From: Burkholderiales bacterium
GTDB lineage: Bacteria; Pseudomonadota; Gammaproteobacteria; Burkholderiales; Burkholderiaceae_B
Assembly (NCBI GenBank): GCA_027484315.1
Contig: JAIXTE010000073.1
Span: 1 to 64,000 of the forward strand
Direction of reading: 5' to 3'
Length of the DNA stretch: 64,000 nt
The notes below the pieces were generated by a model. That model saw only the letters and a list, made by a program, of their open reading frames with translations, ran no database searches and was not told the origin of the DNA. Within the stretch, counting starts at the first letter, position 1. The number at the start of each line of letters is the position of its first letter. A program made the position numbers and the translations under genes. This document shows, in pieces, positions 56,579 through 64,000 of this stretch.

Positions 56579-59500
56579 TTGCTGGAAGCGTTGATGTTCG
56601 TTGGTGAAATTCCCTTGGGCAAAGTCCAGCCCAAGACATGTTGCGGCAAACGGTGAGTAATCACCCAGATGCCGCCAATACAAAAATAATCGTCCACGCG
56701 GGCTTCGATTCGATAGTCGAGCAGGTGCCCGCCCAAACCGGTTCCGCGGTATTTTCCGTAGGCCTCTTTGGCCACCCAGGCCCGCAGGAAGCAGAGCGTG
56801 CGGTCTTCGCCTGCTCGAAGCACCAAGCTGTTTTCCTGCGAACTGAAAGCCAGGTTGATGGCACTTTCCGAAAAGTTTTCGATTCTTTCAATGTCGATGC
56901 CCACAGGCTGGGTGTCTGCAATCGCCACGGCATACTGGTCTTTGTGACTGATGGAAATGTGCAGGTTGACCGGCACCGTGGTGCTGACATTGGGATGCAA
57001 AACCGGCTTGCCGTTGTCATCGTTGTACACGCACATTTCCTGCGGAAACACGGACGCAATGCCATTGCTTTTCAACAAAAAAAACACGGAATCCTTGGCA
57101 GCCACTCGACCTGCCAGCCATTGGCGCTTTCGCTTGGGCGCAATCGACTGGTAGAGCCGCTGTTCCAGCGCACTGAGGTATCTGCGTGACAGGTAATCCC
57201 GCAGAATTGCCGTGTCGTAACGGTCTTCAAACAAGGCTATATTGGGCGGCAATTCGATTGAACAAGCCTGTGTGTCGAGCTTTCGGGAGTTTTCCCAAAG
57301 GGGCTTGTCCATCTGGTAGCGGCGTGTTTTCCAGCCCGTGATGGAGAGCACGCACTGCCCATGCTGATTGAACAGGCGATGGTCTGAAACACATTCAAGG
57401 TCAGTCAATTCACGAATGCGCACTTGCGCCTGCAACAACTCACCCACTTCAGGGTCTGCGGCGTGAAACTCGATTCGATCCACGCCGATGGGCATGGCCA
57501 GGCAATTCTCGGGCAATTCCATCACCCAGTAGCCAGCAAGTTGGCCCATGTTGTCCAGCAGGGAACCCTGACCGGTGGGCACTTTCAACACCCCATCAAT
57601 GCCGTTGTTACCTACGGCTTGAATGCAATCCACACCTTGATAGGCCGGGCCATGAAACATCCAGCGCTCGCGATACAGGGATTTTGCATCCACTTGCGAA
57701 GCGCGCGGCTTTTCGAGTGCTTCAAGCGGTGCCAGTGCCTGCGCCCAGTCATCCGCCACTTCCACCACTGCCCTGAAATAGTTCTTGATTTCAACCGCCA
57801 AGCGGTTTGCCGACAGCACACTGATCTGCATGTTCACCGTGACAGGTTTGCTCACTGCCAGCCAGTTGAAGGCCTCAATGGCGGTGACTGCAACCACGCG
57901 GGTACTCAAGCCCTGGCGCTGCAGATGGTCCTGAACAAGATCACGCACCATGAGCACTTCCATGGTCATGGGCACCACGGGGTGACGGTCTTCAACAATT
58001 GGCCAATCCGGCTTTTGCGGATACAGTTCGTGGTCACGTACCCAGGGAATGGTTTCATTCAAATCAAGCAGGCGGCTGACTGTGATTGGCTGGGTCTGCA
58101 AAGCGGCAACCGCTGCATGGCCTGGCTGACCATGCTGAGAAATGCGCTGAGAAATGCGCTGATGAATATGCGAACTGGGCTGAACAGGCTGAATGTTCTG
58201 CGTGTGCAAGGCACGCGCCTGCTTCCACAGCTGAACCACTTCACGGCTACCCGATTGAATGTCCAGCAGGGTTGTTCGAATCATCTGGCCCACTTCATCA
58301 GTGAGTTCAGGATCATCCAGGTCAGCAGAATTGTTGTGTACCTGCCTTGCAGGCAGCTCAACCTGCAACGCACCCAGTTCGGGAACACCAAGCCTCAAGC
58401 GAACACTTTGCGCAGAATCCATTGGCCGTTCAACCGGGCAATCCGGCAACAGGCGCGCTGAAAAATCAAGCCCGTCAGCCCACAGTGCAGCACTCAAGTG
58501 CTGCAACTGAAGCAGGCCTTCCCGGCTGTCGTGGCTGCTGTACAGCGCAGCATGGGGCAATTTGCCCAGTGTGTCAGAAACAAATCCGGGTAGAGAACCG
58601 TAGCCCACCTGAATGAACACGCGAACACCCGATTCATACATGTTCAGGATGGTTTCCCGAAAGCGCACAGGCTTGACCAGGTGCTCTATGGCAAGCGCCT
58701 TGATCTCGGTTTCATTTGCAGGAAAAGGCTGCGCGGTTGTCGCAGACCACACGGTATCCGCTGTAGCGCGCAAAGTCACTGAATTGAAAAACCGCTTGTA
58801 CCATCCCAGGTGCCCCTGAAAAAGCGAGCTGTGAAAACCCGACACAATGGGCAACACTTGATGAAAAACACCCTGGCTTGCAAGCCGGGCGGCCAGCGTG
58901 CTGATCTGTTGCTCAGGACCGCAGGCTATGACCTGGTTGGGGCAATTGTCATGGGAAAGTTCAACTTTCTCAAGATCAGCAAACTGGGCTTGAAGCGTTT
59001 GAACATCGCATGATGCAGCCAGAAAACGCACATCGGGAAACTTGAAGTCATCAAATTTCAAACTGGCATTGGTCATGTCCGACACCGACTGGTCCATCAT
59101 GCCGGAAGTCAGCATGGCGCTCCATTCACCAATGCTGTGACCTGCATAGAAATCGGGAAGCACTCGCAATTCAGAGAGGCGATCAAACAGGTATCGGTTG
59201 AAACCCAAAAGCCCCAAAACCACAGGCAAAAGATTGTCCGTGGTTGACTGGGGTACACAGTGTTCCGGCAGCGACTTGTCGAAAAAGGATTCGAAACCTT
59301 CGGTCCGCGGGTTGAACTGGCTGTCCACACCGGGGAACACGAAAGCCACTTTGCCCCCTGAGGACAACAAGCCATTGGGCGTGAACCACACCTGTTGTCG
59401 CCCCATCCAGGGCTTGCCCGCTGCAATGGCTTTTCTGGCCACAGCAAGCCGTTTGGCATCGGGATCCAGCACTGCCAGTCGGCAAGTGCCAGCAAGGCGG

Positions 59501-60996
59501 CCGACACGTCCGGTTTTTTCATACAGGTCCAGTTGCGCCAACAAGGCTTCCGGATTGGCCGCAGCCAAACGCAACACGGGTTTCAGCAAAGCGGATTTTT
59601 CATGGTCCTGCCCCGCTGCGCAACCGCTCAACACCAGGTGGGCGTTGATCCCGCCAAAGCCAAATGCATTCACACCGGCCAAACGTTCTGTCACCGCAGT
59701 ATTCCAGGGCAACGCCTTGCCAAGCACCTTGAATGCGGTGTGTTCCAGGCGTGGATGTGGCTGGCTGCAATTCAGTGTGGGTGGCAACACCCCGTGGTAG
59801 ACCGACAGCGCCACTTTGATCAGTGAAGCCATGCCCGATGCCGGCATGGCATGACCAATCATCGACTTCACTGAACCAATGACAGCCCGCGTGGACTTGT
59901 TGCCTTCACCAAAAAAACGACCCACCGTGTCCAGTTCAACATCGTCTCCGGCAGGGGTTCCTGTGCCGTGCGCTTCCAGCAAACCGATCTGGCCTCTGTG
60001 TTTGTCCACCGTGGACCAGGCGCGTTCCATGGCCAACAACTGGCCCGAAGTCGAAGGTGCCACCAGGCTGCTTGCCCGGCCATCGCTGGCTGAACCGGCG
60101 CCTTCAATCACCGCGTAAATTCTGTCATTGTCAAACAAGGCGTCGTCAAGCCGCTTGAGCACCACCATGCCCACACCTTCACCGGCCAGAATGCCATCGG
60201 CCTGTGCAGAGAACGGACTGCTTTTCCCGGAACGGGACATGGCGCCCAACTGGCAAAAGGTGGCCCAAAACGTGAGGTCATGCGACACGTGCACACCACC
60301 CACCAGCATCAGGTCGGCAGTTTTATTGGATAACAACTGGCAGGCCTGCTCCACGGCCAGCAACGAGCTGGCACATGCGGCATCCACCGTGTAGGCCGGC
60401 CCGTGCAAATCCAGCCGATTGGCCAATCGGGATGCAGTGAAATTCGGGATCAAGCCGGAAGCAACGTCGGGGCCATAAGGAGTCAGTTGCGCCATCAAGG
60501 CCGACTTCACCTTTTGAATATCGGCAGTGTCCATGTCGGGGAACAGCGACTTCAAGGTGCTCACAATTTGCGGCACCACGCGCACATGCTGTTCAAGCCG
60601 GATCACGCCTGCACTGACATAATTGCCTTTGCCCACAATGACGCCGGTCTTTTCCCGAGGGAAGTCCTTGTCGAGATAACCCGCATCGTCGAGTGCCATT
60701 TGCCCGATTTTCAAGGCGAGCAACTGGTCGGGTTCAGCGGAGTCCACTGTTTTTGGCATGACACCAAACTCAAGTGGATCAAACTCTGCGTAAGAGTCGA
60801 TGAAGCCGCCCAGCTTGCAATAGAACTTGTCCACATCCCGCGACTGCGGATCGTAGTGCGACAGGTCCCAACGCTGTGGTGGCACCTCGGTGATGGCACT
60901 TTTGCCGTCATAGATGTTGCGCCAGTAGGTCTGAAGATCTTTGGCCCCGGGAAACACGCAGGCCATGCCGATGATGGCAATCTTCTCCATGCTCAT
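56575..60996 (-). CDS. Polyketide/secondary-lipid synthase, KS-AT-DH-PPTase
   Basis: A 1473-residue protein. KS (1-450) with active-site Cys208 (VDAACASS), His343 (EAHGTGTPAGD) and His382 (MIGHA), so it looks active. AT (about 545-850) has GHSIGE (Ser621) and GFHS (His722). A Gln/His-rich linker with an ISQ repeat (about 935-970) precedes the DH double hot-dog (about 975-1230), with His1005 in DRHPVVPM and Asp1148 in GSLLDNMGQLAGYW. PPTase (about 1240-1465) has GIDIERIENF and WVAKEAYGKYRG. There is no ACP inside; the partners at 60993 and 56297 provide them. The layout recalls Pfa and enediyne-type PKS. Its start overlaps the upstream PKS stop by 4 bp. Confidence 0.93.
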   Translation of the reverse strand: MSMEKIAIIGMACVFPGAKDLQTYWRNIYDGKSAITEVPPQRWDLSHYDPQSRDVDKFYCKLGGFIDSYAEFDPLEFGVMPKTVDSAEPDQLLALKIGQMALDDAGYLDKDFPREKTGVIVGKGNYVSAGVIRLEQHVRVVPQIVSTLKSLFPDMDTADIQKVKSALMAQLTPYGPDVASGLIPNFTASRLANRLDLHGPAYTVDAACASSLLAVEQACQLLSNKTADLMLVGGVHVSHDLTFWATFCQLGAMSRSGKSSPFSAQADGILAGEGVGMVVLKRLDDALFDNDRIYAVIEGAGSASDGRASSLVAPSTSGQLLAMERAWSTVDKHRGQIGLLEAHGTGTPAGDDVELDTVGRFFGEGNKSTRAVIGSVKSMIGHAMPASGMASLIKVALSVYHGVLPPTLNCSQPHPRLEHTAFKVLGKALPWNTAVTERLAGVNAFGFGGINAHLVLSGCAAGQDHEKSALLKPVLRLAAANPEALLAQLDLYEKTGRVGRLAGTCRLAVLDPDAKRLAVARKAIAAGKPWMGRQQVWFTPNGLLSSGGKVAFVFPGVDSQFNPRTEGFESFFDKSLPEHCVPQSTTDNLLPVVLGLLGFNRYLFDRLSELRVLPDFYAGHSIGEWSAMLTSGMMDQSVSDMTNASLKFDDFKFPDVRFLAASCDVQTLQAQFADLEKVELSHDNCPNQVIACGPEQQISTLAARLASQGVFHQVLPIVSGFHSSLFQGHLGWYKRFFNSVTLRATADTVWSATTAQPFPANETEIKALAIEHLVKPVRFRETILNMYESGVRVFIQVGYGSLPGFVSDTLGKLPHAALYSSHDSREGLLQLQHLSAALWADGLDFSARLLPDCPVERPMDSAQSVRLRLGVPELGALQVELPARQVHNNSADLDDPELTDEVGQMIRTTLLDIQSGSREVVQLWKQARALHTQNIQPVQPSSHIHQRISQRISQHGQPGHAAVAALQTQPITVSRLLDLNETIPWVRDHELYPQKPDWPIVEDRHPVVPMTMEVLMVRDLVQDHLQRQGLSTRVVAVTAIEAFNWLAVSKPVTVNMQISVLSANRLAVEIKNYFRAVVEVADDWAQALAPLEALEKPRASQVDAKSLYRERWMFHGPAYQGVDCIQAVGNNGIDGVLKVPTGQGSLLDNMGQLAGYWVMELPENCLAMPIGVDRIEFHAADPEVGELLQAQVRIRELTDLECVSDHRLFNQHGQCVLSITGWKTRRYQMDKPLWENSRKLDTQACSIELPPNIALFEDRYDTAILRDYLSRRYLSALEQRLYQSIAPKRKRQWLAGRVAAKDSVFFLLKSNGIASVFPQEMCVYNDDNGKPVLHPNVSTTVPVNLHISISHKDQYAVAIADTQPVGIDIERIENFSESAINLAFSSQENSLVLRAGEDRTLCFLRAWVAKEAYGKYRGTGLGGHLLDYRIEARVDDYFCIGGIWVITHRLPQHVLGWTLPKGISPTNINASSK

Positions 60997-63900
60997 GCCA
61001 CGTGACCCGTCGCTTCGCCGGCTGCTTCACCCGCAGTTTCACCCAAGAAGCTGGCGGGCTTGCCCGACATCAGCACCACCTGTGCTTCCATCTGCGGACA
61101 ACCCAATTCGGCCAGCAAGGCAAATACACCGGCGTCCTTGGGCACAAGGCCGATCTGCTTGCTTGCATATTCCTTGCGCAGGGAATCGTTGACCATGCCT
61201 GTGTCGGCCCACGGCCCCCAGTTCACAGACAACACCCTGCCCTTGATCCGCGCTTGCCAACTGTGGGCAATCTTGTCCAGTGCATCATTGGCGCTGGCGT
61301 AATCGGCCTGTCCTCGGTTGCCAAACGCACTGGCCACACTGGAGAAGAACACCACAAACTGGACATCGTCACAGATCTGGTCACGCAGCACCTGCGCGGC
61401 GTTCACCTTGGTGTTGAATACACGCTCAAAACTTTCCTGCGTTTTGTCCTTCAAGAGCTTGTCTTCAATCACACCGGCACCATGAACCACACCGTCGATC
61501 CGGCCGTGCTTCTGATAAATTTGCTGAATCAGCTCACCAAAAGCCACGCTGTCCTGAACGTCCAGCGCGTGATAGGCCACTTCAGCCCCCACCGACTGAA
61601 TCAACTGCATGGTCTGGCGGAACTCGCGTTCAGACAACAGCGTGCGAATTCGTTTTTCAATTTCAGCGGGCTTGCTGTCCGGGTGTGCAGTCAACAGAAT
61701 TTGTCGCAGGCGCTTGGTGTCGTTATGTCCACGCGTGTGTTCTGCTTCCTCACCCAAGGGTGCCGCAGAACGGCCAACCAGTTCCAGCTTGCAACCATGT
61801 CGCCTGGCCAGTTCAATGGCCACCAGTGCAGTGATGCCCTTGGCCCCGCCCGTCAGCAACACCACGCTGTCCGAATTCAGTGGCAGGTTCTGTATCTGCC
61901 CGGCTTCCAGAATGCTGGGCACCACATCGACCACGTAGCGACTTGAGCCTCTTCGCAACACCTCGTTGAAACGGTCCTTGCCCAGCAACTCCAGGCTAAC
62001 CGCGTGGGCAACTTCTGCGGGTTCCTGGTCTGCATCCACATCAAGTACGCGCACGTTCAAATCAGGAAACTCACGCGCCAGTGACTTGACCAAACCAGCC
62101 AGGCCAGCGCCCCGATCCGGGTTGCTGTTCGCAAGTGAAGGCTTCAGGCCCAAAGCAGTCACCACCAGAATGTGCTTGCAGCCCGCCAACACCGCAGCGC
62201 GGGCCATGGTGAAAAAGGCTTTCACATCGGCAATGCGCGACGCAGGGTCAATGCTCCACAAATGCACCAGCACTTCCGCCTTGATCGCCGCGCTGGTCAG
62301 CACATTGGGACCATCCTGAAAGTAGACCGAATCCACAAAGGCACCTTGTGCCTTGAGCAAATCAGCCAGCACATCCGACACACCCAGTGTGTCGCGGGTC
62401 AGGCAAACAAACTGCCCGGTCAAATTGAGTCGATCACGGGTTTCTGGTATTTCCCGGCTGCGAAGCACATAGCGCTCGAACGGGATGGTGTCAAAGGCAA
62501 TGTCCTTTTCTTCCGCTTCCACAGGTGTGGGTTTGGAAGGTGCCTGGCTGGCCTTGCTTGCATTGAACACCTGCAGCATGTCCTGCAAGGTTCGGGTGTT
62601 TGCAAGGGCCGCGCTCAGGGTGCGGCGGCTTTCCTGTCCGGCGACCAGGCCAAGCGCATCAAGCCACTGGCCCACAATTTCCACCCGCTTGATCGAATCA
62701 ATTGAAAGGTCGGCTTCCAGATCAAGATGCGACTCCAGGGCATCGGTGGGATAACCCGTGGTGCTCGAAATAATGTCCAGCAACAACGACTCCGCATCGA
62801 TCGCACTCACTTGGGGTTCTGCAGCAGCCTCAATCACGGCAGTTTCACCGGCGAGACCGGATGAGTCAGATTCAGCGCCGGCAGGCAACACCGCTTCCAG
62901 CATGTCGAGCATGTGGCGCAAGGTTCTGCTTTGACCCAGTTTTTCAATCTGGGCCGCCGCATCTGCGCCCAATCGATTTCTCAAATTCAGTGCGTCTGAC
63001 CATTCACCGGTAATCTCTACGCGCTTGATTGAATCAATGGACAAATCAGCTTCCAGATCCAGGTCAAGGTCCAGTGTTTCTTCTGGATAACCTGTACGTT
63101 CACTCACCAGCGCAAGCAACACTTTGGCGGGTGACAGGGCAGCCTGTTTCGGAATTGTGGGCGTGGCTGCACTGGGTAACGAAGTCGCCGTGGATGCAGC
63201 AGCTTGCTGAACAGTTGGCAAGGCATTTGGCGATTGCGCACTGCGCTGAAGAGGCTGCCTGGGTGGGTTGGGCTGGGAAGGTGTACCCAAATAGCTCATC
63301 AGCACATCGCGCTGGGCATTCACCAACTCACGCATATTGTTCAGGTAATTGAATACGGCAGAAGACGACTCGCCTTCTGTGGACAGTGACGCTGAACCCA
63401 ACACCGTCACTTGCCCCATCCGAACCACGGGTTCGGTCACAGGCGGAACAATGCGCAAGTTGCCAGGCTTAGCTGGCACAGCCTTGGCTCCATCGAGCCA
63501 CCAGGTGGATGCGGCCAGGGTTTCCGGCTTGTCCAGATCTACAGGGGTGGTGCGGCCATTGAACAACTCACTGGCGTCAAAGCCTTGAACATTCACGGCA
63601 AGTTGAGCCAATGCACCCAGCAATCCAGCCAGCGAGCCCTCGGCCTGGTCCATGGCCACAACGGGAATCGGCGAGCCGGGAAGAATCTTGCCCAATAGGC
63701 CAGTCAACACGCGCTTGGGACCAATTTCCACAAACAGGTCAGCACCCTGTGCCACCATGTTTTCAACTTCTTCCACCCAACGAACCGGGCTTGAAATCTG
63801 TTCGGCCAGCGTGCTGACCAACTCATCAATGCCTGGGCCATACGGCATGGAAGTCTTGTTACTGAACACAGGAAATGCAGGAGACTTCAAATTGATCTGT

Positions 63901-64000
63901 CGCAAAGCCTGCGCAAAGGACACGCTTGCGCCGCTCAATTGAGGTGAGTGAAACGCACAGGCCGTGGCGATTGGCTTGCAGGCCAGTCCATTGGCCTTCA
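60993..64000 (-). CDS. Polyketide/secondary-lipid synthase, visible AT-ACP-ACP-KR (5' end outside window)
   Basis: An open minus-strand frame enters from the right edge; about 1001 C-terminal residues are visible. First the end of an AT domain, with the catalytic-His segment CAFHSPQL, then EIGPKRVLTGLL. An Ala/Pro/Gln linker leads to two ACP domains, each with LEADLSIDSIKRVEI (Ser codons near 63032 and 62696). Next comes a split KR: a structural half with LVVTALGLKPSLANSNPDRGAG, and a catalytic half with LLTGGAKGITALVA, HGAGVIEDKLL, VVFFSSVASAFGNRGQADYASANDALD. A KS probably precedes the AT. PfaA and HglE have this KS-AT-ACPn-KR layout. No ER is visible. It overlaps the next gene by ATGA. Confidence 0.93.
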   Translation of the reverse strand, partial: KANGLACKPIATACAFHSPQLSGASVSFAQALRQINLKSPAFPVFSNKTSMPYGPGIDELVSTLAEQISSPVRWVEEVENMVAQGADLFVEIGPKRVLTGLLGKILPGSPIPVVAMDQAEGSLAGLLGALAQLAVNVQGFDASELFNGRTTPVDLDKPETLAASTWWLDGAKAVPAKPGNLRIVPPVTEPVVRMGQVTVLGSASLSTEGESSSAVFNYLNNMRELVNAQRDVLMSYLGTPSQPNPPRQPLQRSAQSPNALPTVQQAAASTATSLPSAATPTIPKQAALSPAKVLLALVSERTGYPEETLDLDLDLEADLSIDSIKRVEITGEWSDALNLRNRLGADAAAQIEKLGQSRTLRHMLDMLEAVLPAGAESDSSGLAGETAVIEAAAEPQVSAIDAESLLLDIISSTTGYPTDALESHLDLEADLSIDSIKRVEIVGQWLDALGLVAGQESRRTLSAALANTRTLQDMLQVFNASKASQAPSKPTPVEAEEKDIAFDTIPFERYVLRSREIPETRDRLNLTGQFVCLTRDTLGVSDVLADLLKAQGAFVDSVYFQDGPNVLTSAAIKAEVLVHLWSIDPASRIADVKAFFTMARAAVLAGCKHILVVTALGLKPSLANSNPDRGAGLAGLVKSLAREFPDLNVRVLDVDADQEPAEVAHAVSLELLGKDRFNEVLRRGSSRYVVDVVPSILEAGQIQNLPLNSDSVVLLTGGAKGITALVAIELARRHGCKLELVGRSAAPLGEEAEHTRGHNDTKRLRQILLTAHPDSKPAEIEKRIRTLLSEREFRQTMQLIQSVGAEVAYHALDVQDSVAFGELIQQIYQKHGRIDGVVHGAGVIEDKLLKDKTQESFERVFNTKVNAAQVLRDQICDDVQFVVFFSSVASAFGNRGQADYASANDALDKIAHSWQARIKGRVLSVNWGPWADTGMVNDSLRKEYASKQIGLVPKDAGVFALLAELGCPQMEAQVVLMSGKPASFLGETAGEAAGEATGHVA

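Noticed and set aside
1-64000. CRISPR array, insertion sequence, prophage, tRNA or rRNA
   Set aside because: I looked for spaced direct repeats, transposase motifs, phage genes and RNA gene patterns and saw none.

Overview
The window is chromosomal DNA of a Gram-negative proteobacterium, most likely a betaproteobacterium of the Burkholderiales (a Limnobacter-like organism would fit; this is inference from gene content, not proven). Outer-membrane proteins, RND and TolC components, EptA, OmpW and QseB/PmrA-type two-component systems support this. I see no rRNA, tRNA, insertion sequence, prophage or CRISPR array.

Layout. (1) 1-4050: the N-terminus of a molybdopterin oxidoreductase with its TetR repressor and two matching operators, a DMT transporter coupled to a cyclase-family hydrolase, and a divergent LysR. 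(2) 4053-10290: a RcnB/CigR-like protein, an EgtB/SenA-type enzyme, a zinc alcohol dehydrogenase, a soluble double-Cache CheW protein and a small membrane protein. (3) 10396-18530: an orphan OmpR-type regulator and a very similar complete two-component system, among a DUF2490 protein, a three-gene operon (191-aa secreted protein, DUF3034, exported truncated haemoglobin) and an OprO/P-like porin. Four intergenic regions carry the same spaced triple repeat, TTNAT-N6-TTNAT-N17-TTNAT. (4) 18500-22000: an exported thioredoxin-fold protein, ompW with a perfect FNR box, a manganese (yybP-ykoY) riboswitch ahead of a GDT1-family Mn exporter, and a methyltransferase.

(5) 22011-41540: a lipid and envelope stress region. 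It has a thermostable-haemolysin/acyl-CoA-ligase operon ending in a QseBC/PmrAB-type system, a PAP2 phosphatase, EptA, a DUF5666 lipoprotein, a heavy-metal-type RND operon with its own QseBC/PmrAB-type system, and a cytochrome b/PepSY pair. Four promoters here share a PmrA-like box (TTAA-type half-sites 11 bp apart). (6) 41668-47439: a Thr/Asn-rich protein of unknown function, an HTH/class V aminotransferase/EgtB operon, and an unrecognised membrane protein.

(7) 47441-64000 (continuing past the window): one tight, mostly overlapping minus-strand operon. Its order is PKS (AT-ACP-ACP-KR visible), PKS (KS-AT-DH-PPTase), ACP, GT1 glycosyltransferase, alpha/beta hydrolase, condensation-type acyltransferase, MacA/DevB-type adaptor, ABC ATPase, two FtsX/DevC-type permeases and a second condensation-type acyltransferase. 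This resembles the logic of Pfa/Hgl secondary-lipid synthases plus a DevBCA-type glycolipid exporter. It is the best candidate here for an undescribed system: synthesis, glycosylation, acylation and export of a polyketide-like glycolipid.
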